Below, piece after piece: positions 16,880-24,852 of a stretch of 42,073 nt of DNA (its first letter is position 1; each line of letters opens with the position of its first letter). Made by a program: the position numbers and the translations under genes. The notes beneath the pieces were generated by a model. The model saw nothing but the letters and a program-made list of their open reading frames with translations, made no database searches and was not told the DNA's origin. Origin of the DNA: Acidobacteriota bacterium (GTDB lineage Bacteria; Acidobacteriota; Terriglobia; Acidiferrales; UBA7541); contig JACQDH010000252.1 of assembly GCA_016201215.1 (NCBI GenBank), positions 1-42,073 on the forward strand. Reading direction: 5' to 3'.

Positions 16880-18580
16880 CGCCCCGTTGCCGCGCGCTTG
16901 GCGCAGGATGGCTTCCCGCGCTTGGTCGGGCACGATTTTCCAGTTACCGTCGGCCGTCGTGGGAATGATTCCCGTCCGCGTGATATGCTCGATCAACAGC
17001 TCGCGCATCTCCTGCGCCGAGCGGTACACCACTGGCAGCCCTCGGTACACGTCGTAGCGCCCGCCGCCGGTGTAGCGGTAGTTGTTGATGGCGACGCGGA
17101 GCCTCGTACCCGGGTCAAGCGGCTTGCCTTGGTAGGTGAGATTCCGGATGCGCTGCCCGGCGGGCCGCGCGAGGTCCATCGTGTAACTAACTCCCTCCGC
17201 CGAATCGGCGCTATAGCCCGGCAGGCGGAGTGGCTCATCCGGCTTGAACGGCCACGCGGGAAATAAGCTGGCCGCGTGCTCGAGCGCCTCTTTGAGTTGC
17301 GCCCCGGTCATCTTCACCGTGTAGAGCGTGTTCTCATAGATGTAGAGGGAGGCCACCTGCCGCAGCGTGACCTTACCGGCTGGAATGCGTGCCCCAGAAT
17401 AAAGCATGGTGGCGAGCGAGACGTCGGCGTGGCCGGCTTCCAACTGCACTTTGTGGATCAAGTCGAGCAGCGGATGGTCTTCGTAGCGCGCCGTCTGCGC
17501 GTCCAGAGCGACCGCCGAGCTGGCGATGGGCGAATCGAGGTACGCCTGCGTGGCCTGGTGGAAAGGTTCGGCCAGCGTCAGGATTTCGGGGTCGGCGGGC
17601 ACCGCATCGGTGACGAGAATTGTCGTCGAATGTTTTTGAGCCACGCGCCAATGGTTCGCGACATCGTGTTCCAGGGTGACCTCCACTCGCGCCAGCGACT
17701 GGCCCCAGTTCTTTGGCTGCGCCAGCAGGACGCCACGGACAAAGTTTTCCGACACCTCGTGGTGCGTGTGGCCGAACAGGATCACGTCAATCCCGGGCAC
17801 CTCTTCGGCCAGAGCAACGACCGCGTTCTCGCCGGAGATTTCTTCTTCCGGGAAAGGTTTGCCGGTCTCCGGGTCGCGCCCAAGTCCGGAGTGGGCGATC
17901 ACCACCACGAAGTCGGCTTGCTTGCGCACTTCGGGGATGACGCGCCGCGCGGCGTCCACGATCGGCTCGAACTCGTAGCCGCGGTAGTTCGCCGGAATCT
18001 CCCAGCGCGGGACGCCCGGCGTCACCAAGCCCACAATGCCTACGCGCACGCCGTCCACATTCTTAATGATGTACGGGGCGAAGTGCTCAACGCCTCGCTT
18101 GTACTTCTGGCGCAGGTTGGCGGCCAGGATGGGGAATTTCGCCTCGCGTTTGGCTTTCCAGAGATTCTTCAGGCCGAAGTTGAACTCATGATTTCCGACG
18201 GCCATGGCGTCGTAGCCCAGCGCATTCATCGCGGCGATCGCGGGATTGGGTTTGCTGGTGTCCTTGCGCGCGAAGTAGTACGCCAGGGGCGTGCCCTGAA
18301 TGGTGTCGCCGCAGTCGAGCAGCAGCGCATGGGGCCGCTCGCCGCGGATGCGGCGCACCAGCGTGGCGATCTTGGCCAAGCCGCGGTTCGCCGGCTGATC
18401 CACGTAGTAGTCCACCGGCTCGAGGTTGCCGTGCAGGTCGGTGGTGCCGAGCAGCGTGAGGGTGACGCTTTCCGGCGCGGCGGTCAGCGTGGTTGGCGCC
18501 GATCCACAGAGCGTGCCGCCCTGCAGGACGGCAACGTCGAGCAGGCAGGCGAGCAGCAGCAAACGCTGGAGGCGTTTCAT
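16865..18580 (-). CDS. Exported 5'-nucleotidase / cyclic-nucleotide phosphodiesterase
   Basis: A 571-residue UshA-like enzyme. The N-terminal metallophosphoesterase domain has the full metal-site series: GTTDLHGNLEP (D and H), DCGDTIQGTP, VGNHEFNFG, VVVIAHSGLG and ILFGHTHHE. From about residue 340 the C-terminal substrate domain follows, with YENTLYTVKMTGAQLKEALE and INNYRYTGGGRYDVYRG. Such enzymes sit in the periplasm or on the surface and release phosphate or nucleosides from nucleotides. MKRLQRLLLLACLLDVAVLQ looks like a secretion signal. The ATG at 18580 is preferred; a GTG four codons earlier is possible. The gene starts 17 bases after the GAF-protein stop, so the two are probably one transcript. 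Exact substrate (5'-nucleotide or 2',3'-cyclic) is not settled by sequence. Confidence 0.88.
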   Translation of the reverse strand: MKRLQRLLLLACLLDVAVLQGGTLCGSAPTTLTAAPESVTLTLLGTTDLHGNLEPVDYYVDQPANRGLAKIATLVRRIRGERPHALLLDCGDTIQGTPLAYYFARKDTSKPNPAIAAMNALGYDAMAVGNHEFNFGLKNLWKAKREAKFPILAANLRQKYKRGVEHFAPYIIKNVDGVRVGIVGLVTPGVPRWEIPANYRGYEFEPIVDAARRVIPEVRKQADFVVVIAHSGLGRDPETGKPFPEEEISGENAVVALAEEVPGIDVILFGHTHHEVSENFVRGVLLAQPKNWGQSLARVEVTLEHDVANHWRVAQKHSTTILVTDAVPADPEILTLAEPFHQATQAYLDSPIASSAVALDAQTARYEDHPLLDLIHKVQLEAGHADVSLATMLYSGARIPAGKVTLRQVASLYIYENTLYTVKMTGAQLKEALEHAASLFPAWPFKPDEPLRLPGYSADSAEGVSYTMDLARPAGQRIRNLTYQGKPLDPGTRLRVAINNYRYTGGGRYDVYRGLPVVYRSAQEMRELLIEHITRTGIIPTTADGNWKIVPDQAREAILRQARGNGAPGSR

Positions 18581-18597
18581 TGGCGAGGGCACCTTTC

Positions 18598-19131
18598 TCA
18601 GGACACTTTGCAGAGGCTGATGAACTGGCCGAGCACGCCGGTGACCGAGGTGAGATCGCTCAGATCGCCTGGCGTGAAGTCCGGGCCGGCATCCGCGGTG
18701 GATCGACCCTTGCGGGAGATTTGCACGACGCCCACCACTTTGTCGTCCACGATGATTGGCGCGCTCATGATTTTGTGGATCAGCTCGCCGTGGCGCCGGC
18801 CCAGCGGCACGCCTTCAAACACACTGGCGTGGCGGGTTGTGGTGAAGTTGTTGAGAAACTCGGCCCGCCTCTCCCGCGCGGTGCGCGCAGCCAGCGCATT
18901 TGGGCTGCTCAAGGGGATGGTGCCGATCATCTGCAGCTTTTCGGGGATGATGAACTTCAGAAACTTGTCTTGGCTGGTGACCACCAGGATGGCCACCTCG
19001 TCCGGGCGGACGCCGAAGGCCTTAGCAATCTGCTCGCCCACCTGGGCCAGCGTGGTGGATTCCATGGGATCGACTTCTTTGGCCAATCCCTCGAGGATGC
19101 GTCCCAGTCTGGCGTCCAGCCGTTCAGCCAT
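18598..19131 (-). CDS. GAF-domain protein
   Basis: A 177-residue protein that is essentially one GAF domain. Features are the helix LGRILEGLAKEVDPME, the strands EVAILVVTSQDKFLKFIIP, then GTIPLSS, and the late core IMSAPIIVDDKVVGVVQISR with the small-residue turn usual for GAF folds, followed by LSDLTSVTGVLGQFISLC. GAF domains bind cyclic nucleotides, tetrapyrroles or other small ligands, or act as dimerisation modules. No output domain is attached, so it may work with a partner protein. It is the first gene of a leftward pair with the 5'-nucleotidase and diverges from sdhCAB. Ligand unknown. Confidence 0.75.
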   Translation of the reverse strand: MAERLDARLGRILEGLAKEVDPMESTTLAQVGEQIAKAFGVRPDEVAILVVTSQDKFLKFIIPEKLQMIGTIPLSSPNALAARTARERRAEFLNNFTTTRHASVFEGVPLGRRHGELIHKIMSAPIIVDDKVVGVVQISRKGRSTADAGPDFTPGDLSDLTSVTGVLGQFISLCKVS

Positions 19132-19163
19132 GCTCGTTCTCCGTTCCAGACCCCAGCCGCCCC

Positions 19164-19169
19164 ATTATA
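19164..19169 (-). promoter_or_regulatory. -10 box before the GAF gene
   Basis: A perfect TATAAT on the minus strand, 32 bases before the GAF-protein ATG. The -35 region is unclear. It diverges from the sdh promoter about 50 bases away. Confidence 0.5.
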
Positions 19170-19216
19170 GCCAAACCCGTGCGGCCGATGGGGACGATTT
19201 CCGGATGCGTGCCGCC

Positions 19217-19245
19217 TTGAAAAGCAACAGGAAAATCCCTATACT
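19217..19245 (+). promoter_or_regulatory. Sigma70-type promoter of sdhCAB
   Basis: TTGAAA (19217-19222) and TATACT (19240-19245) are separated by 17 bases, close to the housekeeping consensus. The leader to the sdhC ATG would be about 110 bases. This is the clearest two-part promoter in the window. Confidence 0.7.
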
Positions 19246-19360
19246 GCAAAGTCCGCAGGAACACGCGCCCTCCTGCACGGACACCGACCCTCCCGGCAGG
19301 CTCGTGAGCTGCCGGCGAGGCTTGGTGACTTCACCGCACAAGCGAATCGAGGGAGCGCCG

Positions 19361-20011
19361 ATGTCCGCCGCCGGGGTACGAGCCGACCACAGCTTCTTCT
19401 GGCGCAAGCTGCATTCCTTCTCCGGCATCTTCCCCGTGGGCGCCTTTCTGGCCGAGCATTTCTGGTCCAATAGCTACGCCCTGGTGAGCGTCGCCAAGTA
19501 CAACGAGGCTTCGCGCGAACTGCAGACGATTCCCTGGCGGATCTTCGTGGAAGCCGGCGCCATCTGGCTGCCGATCCTTTATCACGGCGGCTACGGGGTC
19601 TATGTGTGGTGGAAAGGGAAGTCGAACGTCTCGCAGTACCCCTGGGTAGGCAACTGGATGTACCTGCTGCAACGCTGGTCGGGGCTGATCGCATTTGTCT
19701 TCATCGGCTGGCACGTGTATACCGAGCGCTTCCTCACGCAGGGCAAATCCACCTTCGCCGACGTGGATAAGGCGCTGGCCAATCCCTGGTATTTCGGCTT
19801 CTACCTGCTGGGCATCGTGGCCGCGTCGTTCCACCTGGGCAGCGGCCTCTGGAATTTCCTGTGCAAGTGGGGCCTGGCAGCAACCTCCCGGTCGCAGCGC
19901 GCGGCCGGCTATCTCGGAGCGGTGGTGGCAGTCGTCTTCAGCGTGGTCGGCGTGGCCATCGCGCTGAGCATCCGCTACCACTGGCGCCCGTTTGAGTTCT
20001 ACGTCCAATGA
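19361..20011 (+). CDS. sdhC: Succinate dehydrogenase cytochrome b558 subunit
   Basis: A 216-residue membrane anchor of complex II with five hydrophobic helices. It is of the B. subtilis single-anchor type that holds two hemes. Candidate axial histidines are H18 or H33, H75 (LPILYHGGYG), H118 (FIGWHVYTER) and H158 (AASFHLGSG). It carries electrons from the iron-sulphur subunit to menaquinone. The ATG at 19361 follows GAGGGAGCGCCG. Its stop overlaps the sdhA start (ATGA), so the two are coupled. No sdhD is present, as expected for this type. Confidence 0.92.
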   Translation: MSAAGVRADHSFFWRKLHSFSGIFPVGAFLAEHFWSNSYALVSVAKYNEASRELQTIPWRIFVEAGAIWLPILYHGGYGVYVWWKGKSNVSQYPWVGNWMYLLQRWSGLIAFVFIGWHVYTERFLTQGKSTFADVDKALANPWYFGFYLLGIVAASFHLGSGLWNFLCKWGLAATSRSQRAAGYLGAVVAVVFSVVGVAIALSIRYHWRPFEFYVQ

Positions 20012-21792
20012 GAGAGCCGAAGATCATCGTCGTGGGCGGGGGCCTGGCCGGGCTGATGGCGGTGATCCGTGTCGCCGAGGCCGGCGTGCCCGTGGACCTG
20101 TTCTCCATCGTCCCGGTTAAGCGCTCGCATTCGGTGTGCGCGCAGGGCGGCATCAACGCAGCGAAGAACACCAAGGGCGAAGGCGACTCCACCGCCCAGC
20201 ACTTCGACGACAGCATTTATGGCGGCGACTTCCTGGCCAACCAGCCCCCGGTCAAGGCCATGTGCGAGGCCGCGCCGGGCATCATCGACCTGCTCGACCG
20301 TATGGGCGTGATGTTCAACCGCACCCCGGAGGGCCTGCTCGACTACCGACGCTTCGGCGGCACGCTGTATCACCGCACCGCTTTTGCCGGCGCCACCACC
20401 GGGCAGCAGTTGCTCTACGCGCTCGACGAGCAGGTGCGGCGCTTTGAGGCCGAAGGTAAGGTCAGGAAATATGAGGGCTGGACGTTCCTCTCCGCTGTCT
20501 TGGACGGCACCGGCGTGAGCCAGGGCATCTGCGCCATGGACCTGAAGACCATGGAGGTGCGCACCTTTCCCGCCGACGCGGCCATCTTCTGCACCGGCGG
20601 AGTCGGCGCAATCTTCGGCCGCTCCACCAACTCGGTCGTCTGCACCGGTTCGGCGCAGTCGGCGCTGTTGCAGCAGGGGGTGGACTACGCCAACGGCGAA
20701 TTCATCCAGGTGCACCCCACGGCCATCCCCGGCGAAGACAAACTTCGCCTGATGAGCGAATCGGCGCGCGGCGAGGGCGGGCGCGTCTGGGTGCCCCAGC
20801 GCCCGGGCGACAACCGACCGCCGTTGCAGATCCCGGTTGACGAGCGTTTCTACTTTCTCGAGGAGTGGTACCCCAAGTACGGCAATCTAGTGCCGCGCGA
20901 CATCGCCACCCGGGCCATCCACAAGGTGGTCTTCGAGATGAAGCTGGGCGTCGGCGGCGACGCCGCGGTCTATCTCGACCTGACCCACATTCCGCGCGAG
21001 GTGCTCGACCGCAAACTCGAGGGCATCCTGGAGATCTACGAGAAGTTCCTGGGCGTCGATCCGCGCGTCGAGCCGATGATGGTTTTCCCGGGAATGCACT
21101 ACACCATGGGCGGGATCTGGGTGGACAACGAGCACCAGGCCACCAATGTTCCGGGGATTTATGCCGCGGGCGAGTGCGAGTATCAATATCACGGTGCCAA
21201 CCGCCTAGGGGCCAACTCGCTGGTCTCCTGCATCTGGGGTGGGATGGTGGCGGGCCCGGCGTCGGTGAAATATGCGCAGGGGCTCAGCAAGGGTTGTGAG
21301 AGCGTGGACGTGAGCGTCTTCGACCGCGAGCGCCGGCGGCAGGAACAGATCAACCAGGCGCTGCTGCGCCAGGACGGCGCCGAAAACCCCATCACCATCT
21401 GGAAGGAGATGGGCTCGTGGATGACCGAACACGTGACCGTGGTGCGGCACAACCAAGACCTCGAGCGCACCGACGCGAAACTCCAGGAGCTGCTCGAGCG
21501 CTACAAGAAGATCAATCTGTCGGACCGCACCCAGTGGTCGAACCAGACGCTGAACTTTGCGCGCGAGCTCTACAACATGCTCATTCTGGCGCGCGTCATC
21601 ACGCTCGGCGCGCTGGCGCGCAATGAATCCCGTGGGGCGCACTACAAGCCGGAATTCCCCGAGCGCGATGACCCGAATTGGCTGAAGACCACGCGGGCCA
21701 GCTGGAAAAACGGTCAGATCCGCCTCGGCTATGAGGCGGTGGACACTTCGCTGGTCCCGCCGCGGCCACGGCGCTACGACGTGGCCAGCTAG
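20008..21792 (+). CDS. sdhA: Succinate dehydrogenase flavoprotein subunit
   Basis: This 594-residue subunit oxidises succinate to fumarate with covalently bound FAD. The nucleotide-binding motif is IIVVGGGLAGLMAVIRVAEA at the N-terminus. The flavinylated histidine is H41 in KRSHSVCAQGGINAA. Substrate-site features are QVHPTAIPGEDKLRLMSESA with RGEGGRVW, MHYTMGGIWVD and YQYHGANRLGANSLVSCIWG. The length matches the family (about 590). It overlaps sdhC by four bases and precedes sdhB by 50 bases. With the B. subtilis-type cytochrome it forms a menaquinone-type complex II. Confidence 0.97.
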   Translation: MREPKIIVVGGGLAGLMAVIRVAEAGVPVDLFSIVPVKRSHSVCAQGGINAAKNTKGEGDSTAQHFDDSIYGGDFLANQPPVKAMCEAAPGIIDLLDRMGVMFNRTPEGLLDYRRFGGTLYHRTAFAGATTGQQLLYALDEQVRRFEAEGKVRKYEGWTFLSAVLDGTGVSQGICAMDLKTMEVRTFPADAAIFCTGGVGAIFGRSTNSVVCTGSAQSALLQQGVDYANGEFIQVHPTAIPGEDKLRLMSESARGEGGRVWVPQRPGDNRPPLQIPVDERFYFLEEWYPKYGNLVPRDIATRAIHKVVFEMKLGVGGDAAVYLDLTHIPREVLDRKLEGILEIYEKFLGVDPRVEPMMVFPGMHYTMGGIWVDNEHQATNVPGIYAAGECEYQYHGANRLGANSLVSCIWGGMVAGPASVKYAQGLSKGCESVDVSVFDRERRRQEQINQALLRQDGAENPITIWKEMGSWMTEHVTVVRHNQDLERTDAKLQELLERYKKINLSDRTQWSNQTLNFARELYNMLILARVITLGALARNESRGAHYKPEFPERDDPNWLKTTRASWKNGQIRLGYEAVDTSLVPPRPRRYDVAS

Positions 21793-21842
21793 CCCGTGCG
21801 CAGATGAGCCGGAGGGACTTTTTCCACGCCCATTGAGGGAGC

Positions 21843-22595
21843 ATGGCCGAGAAGAAGAGCGTTATCGTCCGAGTCAGGCGGCAGGCAGGACCCAACGAGC
21901 GGCCCCACTGGGAGGAGTTCGAGCTCGCCTCGCGCCCGCACATGAATGTGATCATCTGCCTGCGCGACATCGCCGAGCGGCCCATCACGCGCGACGGCAA
22001 GGCCACCTCGCCGATCACCTACGACTCCAATTGTCTCGAAGAAGTCTGCGGGTCGTGTGCCATGGTGATCAACGGCAAGGCGCGCATGGCCTGCTCGGCG
22101 CTGGTGGATTCCCTGACGCAACCCATCCGCATCGAGCCCATGACGAAATTTCCGGTCGTGCGCGATCTTTCCGTGGACCGCGGGGTGATGTTCGAGAACC
22201 TCAAGCGCATGCGGGCCTGGGTGCCCATTGACGGCACCCACAACCTGGGCGAGGGGCCGCGCATGTCCCCCGACACGCAGGCCAAGGCCTACCCGCTCTC
22301 GCGCTGCATCACTTGCGGCATGTGCCTGGAGGTCTGCCCCCAGGTCAACGACAACAACCAGTTCATCGGTGCGGCCATCATCAGCCAGGTGCGCCTGTTC
22401 AATCTGCATCCCACCGGCGCGATGCACGCGCGGGAGCGCCTGGAGGCGGTCATGGGCCCCGGCGGCGTGGCCGATTGCGCCAACGCGCAGAACTGCGTCC
22501 AGATCTGTCCCAAGCAGATCCCGCTCACCGAGTCGATCGCCGAGGTCAATCGCCAATCGATCAAGCAGGCGCTGCTGGGCTGGCTGTTTGGCTAG
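21843..22595 (+). CDS. sdhB: Succinate dehydrogenase iron-sulphur subunit
   Basis: A 250-residue protein carrying the three clusters of complex II. The [2Fe-2S] ligands are C64, C69, C72 and C84 (NCLEEVCGSCAMVINGKARM then AC). The [4Fe-4S] set begins with C155, C158, C161 (CITCGMC), and C165 and C212-C222 (CANAQNCVQICP) complete the [4Fe-4S] and [3Fe-4S] sites. It passes electrons from SdhA to the heme subunit. The start ATG follows GAGGGAGC. It is the last sdh gene; the next gene on the strand is a dipeptidase 120 bases on. Confidence 0.97.
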   Translation: MAEKKSVIVRVRRQAGPNERPHWEEFELASRPHMNVIICLRDIAERPITRDGKATSPITYDSNCLEEVCGSCAMVINGKARMACSALVDSLTQPIRIEPMTKFPVVRDLSVDRGVMFENLKRMRAWVPIDGTHNLGEGPRMSPDTQAKAYPLSRCITCGMCLEVCPQVNDNNQFIGAAIISQVRLFNLHPTGAMHARERLEAVMGPGGVADCANAQNCVQICPKQIPLTESIAEVNRQSIKQALLGWLFG

Positions 22596-22715
22596 GTGGC
22601 GCGGGGCCTTGACCGTCCGGGCGGCGCTCGACTACAAGTCCTCGTTGTTCCGGGCCCTGCGCAGTCATGCTGTGTTTTGTGCTCGCACCCCGCGCGGGGA
22701 TTGAGGTTTGGTCTG

Positions 22716-23948
22716 ATGCGCTGGCTCGCTTTGCTGAAGACCGGCGTCGTTGTGCTCGCCGGCAGTTTGCTCGTTGCTGACATGCCCGCTGAGGATATCG
22801 CCGCCCGCGCCCGAAGACTCCACTCGAACGCCATCATGCTTGATACTCACGTGGACACGCCCCAGCGAATGTTGTTCGAGAAGTTCGACCTGGCCCATCG
22901 CGACCCCGAAGGACACTTGGACATCCCGCGGATGCGCGAGGGCGGATTGAACGCCGTGTTCATGTCCATCTGGGCCCCGAGCTCAGTGAACGGTGCCAGG
23001 GGCGTCAAGCGCTCGCTCGATCTGATCGATGCGGTGCGCGAACAGGTGCGCCTGCACCCCCACGACCTCGCGCTGGCCACCACCGCCGAGGAGGTCCGCC
23101 GCGCCCACGCCCAGGGCAAGATCGCCGTGCTGCTGGGCCTCGAAGGCGGGCACTTGATTGACGACGACCTGGGCGTGCTGCGGTCCTATGCCGCGCTGGG
23201 CGTGCGCTACCTGACCCTGACGCACAGCAGCAACAACGACTGGGCCGATTCCTCGACCGACAAGCCGGCGCACGACGGGCTCACCGACTTCGGCAAGGCG
23301 GTCGTGCGCGAGATGAACCGCCTGGGCGTGCTGGTGGACATCTCGCACGTCTCGGACAAAACGTTTTACGACGCGCTGGAGACCAGCCGGGCCCCGCTGA
23401 TCGCCTCGCACTCCTCCTGCCGGGCGCTTTGCAACGTGGCGCGCAACATGAGCGACGACATGATCCGCGCCCTGGCCAAGAAGGGCGGGGTCATCCAGAT
23501 CAACTACAACATCGGCTTCCTCAGCCAGGAGTACGCCGACGCGCGGCGCGGCCCCACGGCCGAGGAGTTTGCCGCTAAGTCAAAAGCACTGGAAAAGAAG
23601 TACGGCGAGGACGAAGCGCGGATCATCCGGGAGAACGAACGCCTCAGCCAGCAGTACCGTGCGGCAGGGAAACTGCCGCAGGTGAGCTGGGAGAAGATCG
23701 TCGAGCACATGGACCACGTGGTGAAGCTCGTCGGTGCCGATCACGTCGGGCTGGGCTCGGACTTTGACGGTGCGGTGATGCCGCAGGGCATGGAAGACTG
23801 CTCCAAGCTGCCCAGGCTGACAGAAGCGCTGCTGCGCAAAGGCTACTCGGAATCCGACATCCGCAAGATCCTGGGCGAAAACCTGCTGCGCGTGATGGCC
23901 GAGGCCGAGCGCGTCAGCCGGGAGATGCATGTGGTTCCGGGGAACTAG
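22716..23948 (+). CDS. Membrane dipeptidase (peptidase M19)
   Basis: A 410-residue zinc dipeptidase of the renal-dipeptidase family, which cleaves dipeptides, some with D-residues at the C-terminal side. The metal ligands are present: H and D in MLDTHVDTPQRM, E in LLGLEGGHLIDDD, and H in LVDISHVSDKTF and APLIASHSSCRAL. DHVGLGSDFDGAVMPQGMED near residue 340 is the family's substrate loop. The N-terminus (RWLALLKTGVVVLAGSLLVA) looks like a signal peptide, so the enzyme is exported. The ATG at 22716 is chosen because it begins the signal peptide, although no strong ribosome binding site is seen. It may be cotranscribed with the following exported cyclophilin, 33 bases away. Confidence 0.93.
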   Translation: MRWLALLKTGVVVLAGSLLVADMPAEDIAARARRLHSNAIMLDTHVDTPQRMLFEKFDLAHRDPEGHLDIPRMREGGLNAVFMSIWAPSSVNGARGVKRSLDLIDAVREQVRLHPHDLALATTAEEVRRAHAQGKIAVLLGLEGGHLIDDDLGVLRSYAALGVRYLTLTHSSNNDWADSSTDKPAHDGLTDFGKAVVREMNRLGVLVDISHVSDKTFYDALETSRAPLIASHSSCRALCNVARNMSDDMIRALAKKGGVIQINYNIGFLSQEYADARRGPTAEEFAAKSKALEKKYGEDEARIIRENERLSQQYRAAGKLPQVSWEKIVEHMDHVVKLVGADHVGLGSDFDGAVMPQGMEDCSKLPRLTEALLRKGYSESDIRKILGENLLRVMAEAERVSREMHVVPGN

Positions 23949-23981
23949 CAATTCACTTCGCTCGATAAGGAGAGGGCATCA

Positions 23982-24758
23982 ATGAAAACCTGGAAAGCTC
24001 TTCTTTGCCTGTTCGTTGTGGGTCTTCTGGCCGCCGTCGGCACGAGCCAGGTGGGCGGTCAAACGAAGGCGCCGCCGACGCAGTCCGCGGCCCCCACCTC
24101 GAGCCAGGGGGCGGTATTAGACGCTGCGCTGCTCCATCCGGCGACGCTCCAAGCGAAAGCGCCGGAGAGTTATCAAGTGAAGTTCACGACCACGAAGGGT
24201 AATTTCGTCGTCAAGGTCACGCGCACCTGGGCTCCGCTCGGGGCCGACCGTTTCTACAATCTCGTACAGCATCACTTTTTCGACGGCGCCAGCTTCTTCC
24301 GCGTGCTGCCTGGGTTCGTGGTGCAGTTCGGGCTCAGCGCGTATCCCCAGGTCTCGCAGGCTTGGCAGAGCGCTACGATCAAGGACGATCCGGTCAAGCA
24401 GAGCAACCGCCGCGGGTACCTCACGTTTGCGACGGGGGGAGCCAATACGCGGACCACGCAGGTTTTCATTAACCTGGGCGACAACTCGCGCTTGGACACG
24501 ATGGGCTTTTCACCCTTCGGCGAAGTGCTCCAGGGCCTGAACGTTGTCGAGCAGCTCTACAGCGGTTACGGCGAGGGTGCTCCGCAGGGGCGTGGTCCGC
24601 GGCAGGACCTGATCGGGGCAAGGGGAAAGGCTTACCTGGACAATGACTTTCCCAAGCTGGACAGCATCAAGACGGCGACCCTGATTGTGCCGGAAGGCGG
24701 ACCTGCACCCGCCCCCACGAAGGCACCCGCCAAGGCGCCGGCGAAGAAGTCCTCTTGA
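23982..24758 (+). CDS. Exported cyclophilin-type peptidyl-prolyl isomerase
   Basis: A 258-residue protein with a signal peptide (KTWKALLCLFVVGLLAAVGT) and a cyclophilin domain from about residue 65 to 220. It catalyses cis-trans isomerisation of prolyl bonds in exported proteins. Core features are QVKFTTTKGNFVVKVTRTWA, FFDGASFFRVLPGFVVQFG, RGYLTFATGGANTRTTQVF, and INLGDNS and GFSPFGEVLQG. The catalytic region keeps F-F-R-V and Q-F-G. The usual tryptophan of eukaryotic cyclophilins is not expected in this type. The C-terminal 20 residues are Ala/Pro/Lys-rich and probably unstructured. AAGGAGAGGGC precedes the ATG. A hairpin follows the gene. Confidence 0.92.
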   Translation: MKTWKALLCLFVVGLLAAVGTSQVGGQTKAPPTQSAAPTSSQGAVLDAALLHPATLQAKAPESYQVKFTTTKGNFVVKVTRTWAPLGADRFYNLVQHHFFDGASFFRVLPGFVVQFGLSAYPQVSQAWQSATIKDDPVKQSNRRGYLTFATGGANTRTTQVFINLGDNSRLDTMGFSPFGEVLQGLNVVEQLYSGYGEGAPQGRGPRQDLIGARGKAYLDNDFPKLDSIKTATLIVPEGGPAPAPTKAPAKAPAKKSS

Positions 24759-24779
24759 TTTAATCGCTCTGTGAAGTGA

Positions 24780-24809
24780 CCTTGTCGGACTGGGGTGCGT
24801 CCAACAAGG
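24780..24809 (+). terminator. Hairpin after the cyclophilin gene
   Basis: CCTTGTCGGAC and GTCCAACAAGG pair over 10 bases with one mismatch around an eight-base loop, 22 bases after the stop. No T-run follows, so it may be an mRNA-end structure or a leader structure for the next gene rather than an intrinsic terminator. Confidence 0.4.
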
Positions 24810-24852
24810 CGCACGCACGAGCACTCCGATCCGCATTCAACGGAGCCGTTTC

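Noticed and set aside
17276-19360. A very long + strand frame running into sdhC (911 codons in total)
   Set aside because: The part before 19361 is the shadow of the 5'-nucleotidase and GAF genes on the other strand; the sdhC start has its own ribosome binding site and promoter.
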